Notes under the pieces: model-generated
Told to the model about the DNA's origin: nothing
The model's input: the letters and a program-made list of their open reading frames with translations, nothing else
Databases searched by the model: none
Shown: one piece after another, positions 34,331 to 46,860 of the stretch
Layout of the letters: every line of letters begins with the position of its first letter
Position numbering within the stretch: the first letter of the stretch is position 1
Position numbers and translations under genes: made by a program
Source of the DNA: Rhynchospora pubera
Taxonomy: Eukaryota > Streptophyta > Magnoliopsida > Poales > Cyperaceae
NCBI GenBank assembly: GCA_028095005.1
Contig: CM051459.1
Span: 119,633,431-119,697,430, forward strand
Length of the DNA stretch: 64,000 nt
Reading direction: 5' to 3'

Positions 34331-36689
34331 TCCAAAATCCAAACATAATATTAATGAAAATAATTTTTAATTTTTAATAACGTTTTGTAGTTTATAATTT
34401 CATTTTTTTCCCAAATTAAGGTATAACAAACAAAAAAATAACTAAAATACAGAAAAAAAATGTGCTAATATATATTTGATTTCTTAAATTATCTTTTAAT
34501 TATATGATTATATCTCATATTTTCACCTCCTATAAATAAACAGAATGTTAATAATGAAGAAGCAAGCGGCTCCTGTGGTGGACAAGTAATTCAGTCAAGC
34601 CAGATCATCCCATTGCAATTAGTTACGCGCTTGAGCACCAATGTTATGTACCAAAGAAAATTGAAGTGATTCTCAAATTCTACTATAAAGCCAGCACCAG
34701 TTTGGATCAGGATCCGACACGATCCAAATCCAATCCATAATCTACTGTACAAAAAAGGTCCTAGTACCAGAGTTGTTGACAGTCGTTATTGACCCGACTC
34801 ATGGAGTCGTTTGTGATAACTCGCTAGTTTTGGCATTTTGTGTTAGTCATGCTCCAGCCAAAGAATCTATTACTATCATATATAAATTCCATGCCATTTC
34901 TGTACAAGCATTCAACAAAAATTATTTTATTTATATTATTGTTATTTCCTGTTTCTTCGAACAGGAAATGGGACAGGTCAGGCTATTAGCTATGCTAGGA
35001 ATGTCTATAATACCGAGATCATATAAAAATAATATGAAAAGATAGTGATTATGGGCTTCTGACAAGAATGGTGATTGTCGCTGAATTGGGTATCAAAGAC
35101 AAATAAAATTGGCACTGCTTTAAGCAGAAAAATATGCTAAGTGAGAAGCCTTGCCCGGTTGCCCCACTTATTCAGAATAAAGCAATAGGAAAGAAATTAT
35201 TAGACAAATGTATCAAGAAAGCTGTTTGCCATGATATTTTTAAGAGCGAACCATAAAGTGATTATGTTTTTGTTGTACGAAAGCAATAACATCAGACAAC
35301 CACGTAAAACGAGGATGGACCACTAATCAACTTATGTTGTTAGCACAACTATTGCAATTTGTAATATAATTTTTTCTGTAAACACAACAAAATACGACGC
35401 ATCTCATGCTTAGAGAACTAACTATAGACGAAACTTATAAATAAAATTCTATCTGATTTTTACTAAAAAAAATAAAAATAAAAAATAACTGGCACATGCA
35501 TGTTTGGTTTGGCTCGAATTAGGACTTATTCGAATAAGCGCTTATTCGTGCAAACCAAACAAAGGGAATAAGCACTCATTTGATCTTTTATTATTGTTCA
35601 AGCATTATTTTAGAATAAGAGGGCGAACAAGAACTTGTTTGGATAAGACATTTCTTATTTGATGAGGCAAATCAAACACACCATTTACAAGAAAAAAACG
35701 GTTTACTTCATTAAAAGATGGGTCGTGTGTTCTGATTGGGCTTCAGGAGTTGACACGTTTCTGGCCTTAAAATAGCAAACAAGCTTAGTTTGATCAACTG
35801 CCAATACAGGCCTTTTTTCTTCTTTATATAAAAAAGGACTCGCTATTTGATCGACCAATTGTTGAATAGCCATTAGATTAATCCAATCTTCTTCACTTGA
35901 GCCCCAGCATTAATTTTTTTCTACATAATGGTAAATAAAAACATACGAGAAATTATGCCATGATAACTAATTTTGAATCAGACTTTGATCGCAACCTTTA
36001 TGAGTGTTAATGAATTAATCTTTTTTTAAATGTGTAGTTATTAAGATTAAAGCCCGATTCAAAAATTGATTCTCATGACAAAATTTCCCAATACATTATA
36101 TTATTTTAATTTGATTTCTCGATATAAACTTGTTTGCAACATTCCAAGGTCCTTGCTGAAATAAGTACAAACTTGTTTGCATCATCAAGGCTTGTCCGCC
36201 GTCAAGTTGTTACTAATGCCTGAGATGTGAACCTCGAAAAATACAGATCACAAATGGTGCGATTAGTCACATCCAGGAGCATACAAGTATGCAACCTAAA
36301 GAGTACTTGAACAGTAAGGAAACAATAAATAACGCAAAAACCCACTTCATATCCATTAAAAAAAATGACGATTTGGTACTGCTCAGAAAGATACTTTATG
36401 AAAATCCCATTTAGCAAGTTTTCTGGCCACAATGAAAGACGAGAAAATCGCCAGCAGCAGACACACTACCAGCTAATAGAATGACACACTACTTCTGAAA
36501 AAATTGTATGGGTATTTGCTCCCACAAAACCAAAAAGTGAGAATTCATGATTATTATAATACCACAATAATTTCAAATGCCCTATACTTAAGCATTGTAA
36601 TAATCTAAAATAAAATTCCCCCTACTAGTTTAGAAAAGCCGAAAACTGGAAACCATCTCACAAGTTTTGTTTATTGACTGAATCTTCTC
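34331..36689. other. Spacer with no recognised gene
   Basis: No coding frame could be supported. A degenerate inverted repeat (GTTTGGTTTGGCTCG against AGGCAAATCAAACAC) spans about 35502-35683 and may be another MITE. The right end is the 3' flank of the carrier gene, which is transcribed leftward. Confidence 0.4.
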
Positions 36690-39600
36690 TTACAACCCAA
36701 TCTGCTTCTCGAACTTCTGGATTTGGTTCAAGAATATCCAAGTCATCTGCATAATCAAAATTGAAAATAAATATATCAATCGTATTCCTTCAAAAGAGCA
36801 TAAAGGCAATCCGCATTCCACAACTTCGCAAAATTGTGAAAAGATCCTAGCAAAGCTTCTAAGGTTAAGCATGACATGTGCCATTTTTGCAATAGCATTT
36901 CATTTTCAAAACTTTGCACAGGTATACATACACAAATTCATTGTGTACTAGGCATTTTAACACCACCCACATTACTATGCAATGTGTTCAGTTGTTCACA
37001 CAAATACAATTCATACAACTACAATTCAGTCCAATAACTAATTCTAAATAATAAATGTACACAATAACTTTTCTTTCCCCAAAGTATTTAATTAGAAATA
37101 TCATGTATTCATACATTAACTAGCCATCTACCCAATATCAAAAAAAAAAAAAAAAACTAGCCATCTATTGCATTTTCAACTAGTTAAATAATTGAATGTT
37201 ATATAAAGTGTATGCTATTTGAAACAAAGGTAGAGAAATTGCTACAGACAGAAACTGGAAAGGGATAATTCATGTATTACGCAATTTAAAATTGTTCTAA
37301 TAATAACAAAACTAGTTTCGATTGCGTACCATCTCAGAGGTAAAGACCTTTATACATCATCAATCAAAGAGTACCTTACTGTACATTGTTTCTGTATCAG
37401 TAGTCAGGTTTAGTACTGTAAGCATCAATTGCCTAACTGATGCTTAATTTGGTCGTACAAACTAATCCTAGATATACCAATTAACAAAGTATCCTTGCGT
37501 GAAACTAATAGAAATATAAATTTAACAAGACTGAGTGAAATTACCATGACATGAGGAGCAATCCTGACACAGTACACAGGGAAACCAGTGTAGAACTTAA
37601 ATGGACCCCCAGCTTTCAAGGTCTTCAGGGCACAGTCTAAAGATCCAGTGTATGGGTATTTACCATTGGCATCAGGCTGCATCTTCTGGATCTGAGTCTT
37701 AACGTAGTCGAATGGCAAACTGCATGCTGATGCGAAGAAACCTGATACAGCACTGGCCCCTACAAATATAAAGATAATTTATAATGACTTCAATAGAACC
37801 AACATCCAGTAAAATCATGCTCTTGACATAATATACAAAAAGGTATTTACAATTTTCATCTTAAAACTGTCTGATAAACTATTACTTATTATATATTATC
37901 TCATACCTGCAGAATGAAAGAAGTTCCACATTAAACCCATGGACAATTTATAGTGTAGCCCGAATTGCTTCTTTTATATAAATTAATGTAGCAACAAGAT
38001 ACCAACAAATTGATGATTTCACATAAATTATCCTATGTAAAAATACATTCGACATCTGCTTGTAATAACTAATTATTAGAACAATAGCTTACCGACAACA
38101 GTGCTGATTTCTCCAAATCCAAGAGAATCTCTGAATAGTTCAACACTCTGATCATACGATGCAAGCATACCCATGTTAAGTGCCATGGCCCTAACGACAG
38201 TAGGACCTGCACCCTTCCATAGGGCCAAGACACCTTCATCAGCAACAATACGGTAAAGTGCATGGAAGGCATTCTTGTAATTACGCCGCTGGGCAGCAGG
38301 AAGTGTCGCATCAGCTTGCATCCTAATTAATGCCAGATCAGCTGGGCTGCCAACACAGGCACCAATTGCACCAGCCGTTAGCCCGATTGCAGCCTTTTGG
38401 AGTAAGGGAAGGGGCTTCCCTTCATTGGCCTCTACAGCCTTGTTTGTCAAAACCCTAATAAAAGGATCAAACCATTGATTAGCTTAACCAACAAATCATA
38501 CAAAACATAAAGATAGTTGAATTTGTTGCTTTCTATTATGCATGCACCCACATACAATGGTTAATTAAAAACATCCCACCAGACCACTTTAACCAACAAG
38601 TTCCAAAAAAAAAAAAAAAAAAAGGTAATTCAGGCTCAGTTCACAAAACTTTTCAAAACAGAATTGAGTTCAGCACTGAAGTTTAGAAAAAAAAAAATTT
38701 TTAATACTTTAGCTTTCATTTGCACCAAATTGATCCTAAGGCTCTTCTAGGGGAAAAAAACAAAAATCCAGCCCCTGAACTTTCAAAAAGGAACTAATTT
38801 ACTCCACAAAGAGAATTTAAGACCGTTCTTTTAACAAGGACCAGTTTGAAGTAAATACAAGTCAGGAACCTTTCATTTTGGAAGATTGACTGCCAACTTT
38901 TCTCTCTCAAATTTCAATGACCAATTTGGTTGAAATAAAAGTACAAGGCCTAATAGGTGCAAATGAAACTTCAACAGTCAAGTTGATTTTTTGCAAATGC
39001 ACAAGGATCAAGACCTCAAATTCCAAGGAATAACATTAAATAAAATAATACAAGACAACACAATTGCATGCAAACCCAATTCCAATCAAACAAATGTTTC
39101 CTTGCGGTTTGAGTTTGCTCCTAATAAGAAGGAAAAGAAGGTTATGCAGTTTGTTAGGTCACGGTTGTTTCTTTGGGGAATGAGATAGGGGGTTATTATG
39201 GTTTGGGAAGTTGGAGCTGAGAAAGTCTACTAAAAATACATGCTTGAGCACAGAATCTATATTTCATACAAAAACTTAGATAACTTCCAAGTTCCAACAA
39301 AGAAGGACAAAAGAAAACCTGAAAGATCCCAGTCTAGCAGTGGTATAGGTGGCTTGCCTTAATAAACCAGCTGATAAACCCTGTCCAAAGTTTCAATATA
39401 TGAGACATAATCAGGAGAAAACAAAGAAAGAAAAACCATTTCATGTGCAGACATAAAGTAAATTAAATCCGTCTGTGGAAAATGTCGTGTGTTTTAACTG
39501 GCATTCTAATTATTCACCAGGTTGACTTGAATAAAAAATTATATCAGCATTTAAGTCAAACTTCAAAGAAGCTAAATTTATTAAAATTAAAGAGAATATG

Positions 39601-40182
39601 ATAGAAGGTAACTTATAACTTCAATTTTTTAATGAAAGAAAGATAGAAGGCTAATGAGTTAAAAATCTTCAAATTCAAAGTTTCTCAGTTCATAATTTCA
39701 TAACACAACTGAAAGTATTTCCATCTAGCATACAATTCTACCAAACAAGTACAGAAACCTTGCTAATTGGAGACTGAAACTAAGTGTCTACTACCATCCA
39801 ATTCTCGAAAAAGCTTAAATTCAACGACAATCTTAGCATAGAAAAAGATAATACCTTGTAAAAGGATGAGATACCATCATTAGCAAGCATAGTCTTGGTG
39901 ACCTGCGCGGCAGATCCCTGACCTAACTGGATCCTCACCTACCAAACCAAACCAAAACCAATCCACACAAATTAAACCACGATCTGAACAGATCCATCCG
40001 ATCGATTGATCTAAGAAACAAAAGAGTTCTAAAATCAAGAGCTAGCGAGCTACCTTGACCATATCGATGGGTTGAATGACGCAAGTGGCGAGCATACCAG
40101 AGGCGCCGCCATTGACGAAGGGCTTGACAGTGGACCAGACGCCGACGGGGCTCTTCAACTGTTGTTGCTTCGCCTCCGCCAT
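36690..40182 (-). CDS. DTC: Mitochondrial dicarboxylate/tricarboxylate carrier, six exons
   Basis: An inner-membrane carrier that exchanges 2-oxoglutarate, malate, oxaloacetate and citrate across the inner mitochondrial membrane, serving nitrogen assimilation and redox exchange. Minus-strand exons are 40182-40054, 39938-39855, 39380-39319, 38454-38093, 37759-37545 and 36746-36690. They join in frame to 302 aa, close to the 298 aa of Arabidopsis DTC. The three mitochondrial-carrier signature repeats are visible: QPIDMVK in exon 1, SPADLALIRMQ in exon 4 and SLPFDYVKTQIQ in exon 5, each with the P-x-D-x-x-(K/R)-like core. Exon 6 encodes only 18 residues (MTWIFLNQ... ending QIGL). The ATG at 40182 starts MAEAK and matches the family N terminus. 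Introns 2, 3 and 5 are relatively long and hold two A-rich tracts. I see no defect. Confidence 0.96.
37118..37167 (+). mobile_element. Tiny poly(A) insertion in a carrier-gene intron
   Basis: The 13-bp direct repeat AACTAGCCATCTA (37118-37130 and 37155-37167) flanks only CCCAATATC plus a run of A. It lies in the last intron of the carrier gene. The structure fits an extremely 5'-truncated LINE or SINE copy. Confidence 0.6.
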
Positions 40183-40233
40183 TTCTTCTTCTTCTTCACT
40201 CTCTCCTTTTCTCTTCTTTTTTTTCTAGTTTAG

Positions 40234-40240
<7 letters not shown>

Positions 40241-40265
<25 letters not shown>

Positions 40266-40266
40266 G
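40241..40266 (-). promoter_or_regulatory. (CT)n leader of the carrier gene
   Basis: Thirteen GA units on the plus strand are CT on the coding strand and end 59 bp upstream of the ATG. It is a possible BBR/BPC site and matches the arrangement at the other two host genes. Confidence 0.55.
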
Positions 40267-41329
40267 GATCTGCAATTGGGACCTTTTGGTTGGATCAATA
40301 TGTGGTAATAATATAGTCTAGGCAAGGCAAGGAAAGGGTTTGGTTAGCACCGCATACCGGGTCGCTTTTCTCACGACCCAAAGTGATGGCGCTTTTGATG
40401 TGCCGATGGATTTACTGCGTTGAATGTTCTGTGGCGATCGTGTAGCGAGCGAGGAGTTGATAACGGTACTGTTAGGCGTTATAAGTGATGGTTGAACTAA
40501 CCTAATTAGAATTCAGTTATAGAAGATCGAAATAGGGTTGCAAAACAGAAACAGTTGAGTGGAATTAAACTGGATTTCTAAAAGAGGTAGGAACAGTTGA
40601 GTGGAATTGAACTATTTTTTTCTAAAAGAGGTGAGATTTTAGTTATTTTGAATAATAGAAATGTTAAAAATAGATTTACAGTTGCTTGGCGAAATAACTG
40701 AAAACAAGTATGATTTTAGAGTGATGCAAAAGTGTTTTTTTTTATAAAATGGTGTTGTTGTACTGATATGAACAATTCTTATACTTTATGTAATATAATT
40801 ACACAGCAACAACATTTAAAATTAAAAGATACAATACTTCTTAATATTTTTCGATATTACTACTTATTTATTTTTAAAATAAACATCATGGTTTAATATT
40901 TAAAAATATCTATTTACAAATTAAAGAAACTAACTAAAAGAATAAATAAATAATTTTTTATGCTGAGAATATTTTGAAGGGAGATAGAACATCTTCAAAC
41001 CAAAAAACATGATCTTAGAGTCAAACAGAAAAAATAAAGTTTTTAAAAACTTAACTTATGGCGTAATTATATGCATTACAAAAAAATCACTATAAGCAAT
41101 ATATATATATATATATATATATATTTTATTTCATTCTATCTAAACTTATTTTAGAGTTCTAAGTAAAATTAATAAAACTTAACTCTATCTCTCATGTAAA
41201 AATATATCTTCAAATATGATCCTTTGTCATATAAATAATAATAGTAATAATAATATAATAATAAATGTAATTTTTTTTATAGACGTGTGAGGGAGAGAGC
41301 GTGAGTTGTGATAAGCGGGTTTCACATCG
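40267..41329. other. Upstream region of the carrier gene and AT-rich spacer
   Basis: The first part must contain the carrier promoter. The rest is low-complexity AT-rich sequence with an (AT)n run at about 41099-41124. No gene was recognised. Confidence 0.4.
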
Positions 41330-42670
41330 AAATATTCAACCCTTTTAGGCCTTAATTTTCAATTAAATGTTTGTGTTTTAGTTAGATTTTAATGCAATTT
41401 AGGTTAGAAAATGTGGTACTGCTATTTGCCCTTGTTTAATTTCAGGATCAACGTCAATTTGGTGCAAAATTAGGCCCAAGGCAAAGTTCAAGTGGAGCGA
41501 GTCAAGATCCAAGCGACTGGAGCAAAGGAACAGGGTCAAACCAAACAAGGCCCCTGTTCTGGCAACCCCGCCAGGATCCAGGCGACCCCGCCTGACTCAA
41601 ACCGACATGCCCAATTTGGAGACGATATTTCTGGCAGAGCACATTCCCTATTTTCAGAGGAACCAGACATGATCTCCACGCATGGAAACCGCCGTTGAAG
41701 CCTATTTAATCATGTGGAAAGGCACAAAAAAGAAGAAGTCAGTTTTAGGGAGAGAAATCGAGAGAAGATAGCAGAAAACTCCCGCAGCAGTCTCCTGTCG
41801 ACCCCGCCATAAGACAAGCTGAGAGTGTTTTGCTGTTGTTTCTTGTTGTAAACTTTCTCTATTTGCTTTCTTGATGTTTACTTTGTTGAAACCTGTTATT
41901 TTTATGTTTAGTATGACTTGTAGTGAGTAGTTTAGTTTAGGGGCAATTGTAGGGAACCATGACTTAGTAGATTTATAAAGTTTAATTTAGTTTCCTAAAT
42001 TTTCTGAGTTGCTTTGCTTTACTTAAGTTTCTTTTCTTGAATTGAGAATATAAATTGAATTGTTTTGAAGGTTTGCTCACTTGGTTTAGGCTTACCTCGT
42101 AGATAAGCAAATAGAATCCTAATTTCAAGACAATTTGTAGTCCCTTACCTTAGGATAGGAAGTATACCTAAAAGGTAAAATCAGAACTTAGCTGAAAAAT
42201 TTATTCCCTCCTAAGATTGAGAGATCTAAGATATCCTACTGACTAGTTAAAGCGAACCCTAAAACTTTAAGCCAAGAAACGAGAGTTGAAACTTAGGATT
42301 TTATGGAGGTTTAGAGATTAAAACTTAGTAATACCAAATAAAAAACAATAGTTAGTATTTGGCCCAGAGTTTAAACCAAAAACCTGAACTTAGAAACTAA
42401 TTAAACTAAATAATCGAACTGTTCTGGCGACCCCGCCAGGAAGAGGGATGATATTTAATGAAGAGGGAATAACCGCCAGGAAGAGGGATGATATTTAATG
42501 AAGAGGGATGATATTTAATCGAACTGTTATAGCGACCCCCGCCAGGAAAAGGGAATAACCGTCCCTGCGATTCGACCCTCAAGCTACGTTGCATTAGATT
42601 AGATTTGAGATTTAATTTGACTTAGATTTCACCTTCGATCAAGTTGATAACTTGATATTCAATGAAGAGG
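41330..42670. mobile_element. LTR-retrotransposon remnant, probably a solo LTR
   Basis: The text contains the phrase GTCCCTGCGATTCGACC (42561-42577), close to a motif common near the ends of plant Ty3/gypsy LTRs. GGCGACCCCGCC-like words recur near 41540-41600, 41796, 42428 and 42533. A small tandem array lies at 42414-42560. There is no gag or pol frame and no primer-binding site was seen. The boundaries are approximate because TG...CA ends with a duplication could not be fixed. Confidence 0.45.
42414..42560. repeat. Imperfect tandem array with GAAGAGGGATGATATTTAAT units
   Basis: Units of GCCAGGAAGAGGGATGATAT followed by TTAATGAAGAGGGA repeat two to three times, bracketed by two copies of CGAACTGTT-(C/A)T-(G/A)GCGACCCC. 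It lies within the LTR-like remnant. Confidence 0.7.
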
Positions 42671-45303
42671 GATGGTATTTGATGAAAGAACCGTAAGAAG
42701 TAGCAAATAGCACGAGACAAATGACACGTGCCAAATTACACAAGTCCATTATCATTTTTAAATTTTATTACAGTAAACCAATTTGATTCTTATTTTATTT
42801 CATCTATTTATAACATGAGACAAATAACATTTTTTATTTAATTTGTTATCAATTATTTGATTATAATAAACCAATTATTTGTTATCATTACATTTATTGT
42901 GACATCTATTTAATTAAAAAAACATAGTTGGTTTTTAGAGGCATTCCAATCTCTTTTGTTTTTAATAATAAGTATATCTTATTTTTCATAATTATAGTGT
43001 ATTAATTTAATAATATTACGAAATACTTTAAGAGCGTAAAAGTTAAATAAAAGCTGCTTATTTCAGAATTAATAAATTCAAAATCAACAACCCGCTATCA
43101 AACTGGGATATGGGCACTCGCTACAAAAAGATAACAAGACAACAAATCAAACCTCTCAAGTAGGAAAGTGGATCCGATTGGTCGCTTTAAGCGACGGATT
43201 CTCCGAGGCAAGATAGTGCTCCGAGGATCTCATCCGTCCATAACTCAAAACTATGTTACACGAAAGTCTACAATAACCGCCACATAACATCATAATATCT
43301 CTTGCAACGAGGTTTGCTGTTTGGTGTTTGGTCGTCCTGAGAATATTGTTAAGTAGACACATGATACTGCACCAGTGCCACTGACAAGTGGGGATACTCT
43401 ACTCATGTCTCACGTGCCCAAAATAAGGTGTATATAACTAATGCGGAAACAGTGCCACTTTAACAGATCCGATTTCAATCAAAAAAAAAAAAAAAAAAAA
43501 AAACAGATCCGATCTAGTATTGTTTGTTGCATGGTCTAATTGTGTAAGATGCAAAAGAAATTTAGGTCAACTAGTCAAAGTCCCAATACTCATTATAAAT
43601 CATAAATATTAATTAACAATAGTATTAATTTTGGTCAACAGAAAAATTGTTGGTGACTCCACCAAAATTGTTGTTGGTGATTCACAGCCTTTGCTTAAGG
43701 GAGAGATAAAATAAGGCCCATAAAAAATTGACAGAAAATAAATATATCATATTTGGATAATAGAAATTAGAAGAAATGCATCTACTACCACACATCAAAT
43801 AGGACTCGATCAATTCTTGGTTGAGAGAAAAAATTCAAGCCTTTGAAGATCAACACTGGACCAAGCAATGAAACGGTCAGGGGTCTCCTCGGAATTATCC
43901 TTGAATTTTGTTTGTGGCTCCAAATTTCACTTTCACAAAAACGGCTGGATTTCCAATCACAGTCTGATTTTGTCTTTATTTAAATTCAAGTTGTTATTAT
44001 TCAAATATTGAAGCTTTTTAGTTGTGCGTCAACACCAGGTTGTTTTGAATTTGATCACATCTTCCTCCGACAAAACCAAGGAGGTAGATATGTTGATCTC
44101 TAATTCTAATTTGATTTTATAATAAAAGGTGATTGGTAAGTGTCGGCCATAAAATAATGCAAAAACTAGTTTTGCTAAATCGGTTTATACCAAAAATTTG
44201 CATGGTTGATCCTAATATTTAGAGCCAGAAATTGTATATTGTATTTTTATTTTTTATTTGAATAACATCAAGATATAAAAAAATTATGTAAAACAAAATA
44301 TTATTTTTTAAGAAGTTATGTGAGTATAGAAAATTGGACGAAGAACTCGTATTGTTAATACAGCTGGTTGTTGAAAAAAAATATATAAAAGTTTAAACAG
44401 AATAAATGCAACTTTTGTGTAGATTCTAGATTAAATGAAGTATTAACTTAATACTGTAGTACACGTTTTAAGGCCTATATTTTAGGCTGACTTGAAGATC
44501 ACGTCATTAAATAATTGTCCATAAGCGACCAAAAATTATTTGGTTCCCAAAATAATACTCTACATTAACTGAAGAATATATATATATACATTTTTTTTTC
44601 GTTTTTGGCGGCTTCTGTCGAACTTGTCAGAAAAATAGAATTATGCCTTTTTGCATGGTAGCAAAACTCAATTCTTCATCAATTAAACATAGCTAATTAG
44701 CTAACAATTACTAATGAAAGGATGATTTTCTACTACTTTTTCCCACCATGTGCACTCAATTAATTTTACTTGCAATCAATTAGCCGATAATTATTATTTT
44801 ACATTATTTTGGTGATTTTACAAGATAAAAACCTTTCAATATGTTCTCATAACATCAAATGCGAGAAGCAATTATACTCGAATAACTTCCTTCATAAACG
44901 AGGTTTTCGTATATGATTCGCATTGGACAACGAAATCCATTTACTTCACAATATTTGAAATTTAACATGCAAAAATGTTTCTCATTAGATAGGTTGGTTT
45001 GATATATCGAGAAATTCAGTTTAGCATGAAACGTTACAGTCGACTCTAACAACTACTTCAGGAGATAACAACAGACAAAACATATATAACATATAATAAA
45101 ATATGCAACAAAGGTGCAATAGCCACCGCATTATTAGACGAGTATATGACCAACTCCATATCCTTATGGAAAAGAGAAATATAATTTTTTTTGAGAAAGT
45201 TTATTATGCACTGTAGTGTATAAGAGTAATCTATGCACTGCCATCTGATCCGTTAGATTTACTTTAATAATCGTGCAGATGGTATCGCTAGATCGCTTGA
45301 ATT
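42671..45303. other. Spacer with no recognised gene
   Basis: AT-rich sequence. A minus-strand frame at 43156-43362 contains TKHQTANLVARD, faintly like the end of a LINE RNase H domain, but it is too short to call. A tiny poly(A) insertion lies at 43462-43513. Confidence 0.4.
43462..43513 (+). mobile_element. Tiny poly(A) insertion with 12-bp target duplication
   Basis: AACAGATCCGAT (43462-43473 and 43502-43513) flanks only TTCAATC plus about 21 A. It is a 28-bp insert with the hallmarks of target-primed reverse transcription. Confidence 0.65.
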
Positions 45304-45610
45304 GTGATGTTTCCAAACCCTTATTCTGTTCCACTCTCTGCCCCTTTCTCTCACGGTGGCTCTCTCACTAAATCCTCTCCTTCTTCTCCGCTCTCTCGCG
45401 TCTCTCTCTGCGACCTAGGTTTCGTCCAAACCGCCGAAGCTGAGGTAAGTGACCTCCCCTCTCTCTCGATTTTACTCTATCAGAATGTTATCACCAACAC
45501 TAACCCTTCTCTATCTGACTATCTCCTCTTGCCTCGTTGTCTCTTCTCAGCTGAATCGAACTGACGAGCAACTTAACCTTTATTCTAATGGAAGGTTCGA
45601 CGAGCTCTCA
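45304..45610 (+). pseudogene. Possible gene 5' fragment
   Basis: A CT-rich segment with an 86-codon frame (MMFPNPYSVPLSAPF..., Ser/Pro-rich) contains a good donor-like GAG|GTAAGTG at about 45443 and the phrase CTAGGTTTCGTCC typical of plant leaders. No downstream exon could be joined and no domain is recognisable. It could be a captured first exon or chance. Confidence 0.2.
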
Positions 45611-46274
45611 GGTACCTGATCCTCTCCATCTCATTCTCCTCCCTCTCTCTAGATTTTGTAGTTGATTTAGTTTCTTCATTCTTGCAACTACCAAACGAAA
45701 CATTAAAGTTTGGCCTTTTAACACCTGCTGCTTCCTTGTAGTTTTTATTTTATTTTATCTTATCCTACTCGGTTACCAATTTTGTTTGGTTTTTTGCATG
45801 AGTTTTAGTGGCTTGAAATTAAGTGAGTCAGTAGCTAGTGAAAATTACAGATATAAAATTATTTCACTTCTCAGGACTTTCAATATACCAATGATGTTAA
45901 AATGAAGCTCTAATGATTGATACATCAAGGGACTAATTGTGTACTGAGTTACCTATGTAAAGCATATTAATTTCTTTTATCAATTCCCAAAAATACCCTT
46001 TTGGTTCACTACCGCCAAGTACATATCATTAGCAACCTGATCATAGAGTTGAATTACCAAATAGATCTAAGTACATATAACATATCTATTCCATCTTTTT
46101 CATTTTAAATTTACAAAAAATCAGAAATACTGGTACCAACTACAAATCTACAAAATCAAATCGATGAAATGCACTGGTACCAACTACCAATACCAGTGCA
46201 GTAATGCTATCTATCTTTCCAGAATGATCTCCATTGTGCTGGCAGCCAACCTTTTTTAACCAACAAAGCAAAAA

Positions 46275-46860
46275 TTACATCCATTTTATTACAAAAAATG
46301 AAAACACGGAATCTAAAATTGATACATCATTGCCAATCCTCCTCAGCAATGCCTTCCTACTTTCTCTCTGGGTTTGAAGTTTCATGGATGAACTAAAGCG
46401 GTCCCACACATCAACTGCAGAGGCGGTTCCTCCAAAAGTGGCATCATCTTCCAAACTGCTTCCTTGAGCTGACCTGGCCATACCTCTGCCCAATAGTTCA
46501 AAACAGAATATATGATGGTCCCGATTGCTCTAAAAGACGATACTTTATTATCTCTAAAGTATGTCTTGTTTCTAGTTGTCCATTGAATACAGAGAATGGC
46601 ACTGCAACATATCTTAAATGCCATTTTGTGAATTAATCCCTCCTTTTGACAAATCCTAATTAAATCTTCAAAACAGTTGGGTATATCACAACTAAATTGT
46701 CTAATAAACCATAGCTAGATTGGCCTATTGTTGCTGTAAAGGAAGAAAAGATAATCTATATTTTCATCTTGCTCACAATAAACACATTTACGATTTACCC
46801 TTTCCTTGCCAACCCTTAACAATTATATCCTGTTAATAATCTTCTTTTACTCTACTAGTT
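46275..46860 (-). pseudogene. LINE 3' remnant with zf-RVT zinc-binding domain
   Basis: Reading the minus strand gives a broken frame. It contains RRLLTGYN, then CVYCEQDENIDYLFF, then IQWTTRNKTYFRD. This is the order of the reverse-transcriptase-like zinc-binding domain that ends many plant LINE proteins (C-x2-C, a 'DxLFF' block, then an 'WxxRN' block). Stop codons interrupt it at least twice, for example just after SNNRPI. The upstream reverse transcriptase is absent, so this is a dead, 5'-truncated copy. Confidence 0.55.

Noticed and set aside
34773..35045. 90-codon plus-strand frame
   Set aside because: No recognisable domain, no splice partner and biased AT-rich codons; likely chance.
43156..43362. 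Minus-strand frame with TKHQTANLVARD, faintly like a LINE RNase H end
   Set aside because: Too short and lacks the catalytic motifs; similarity is within chance.
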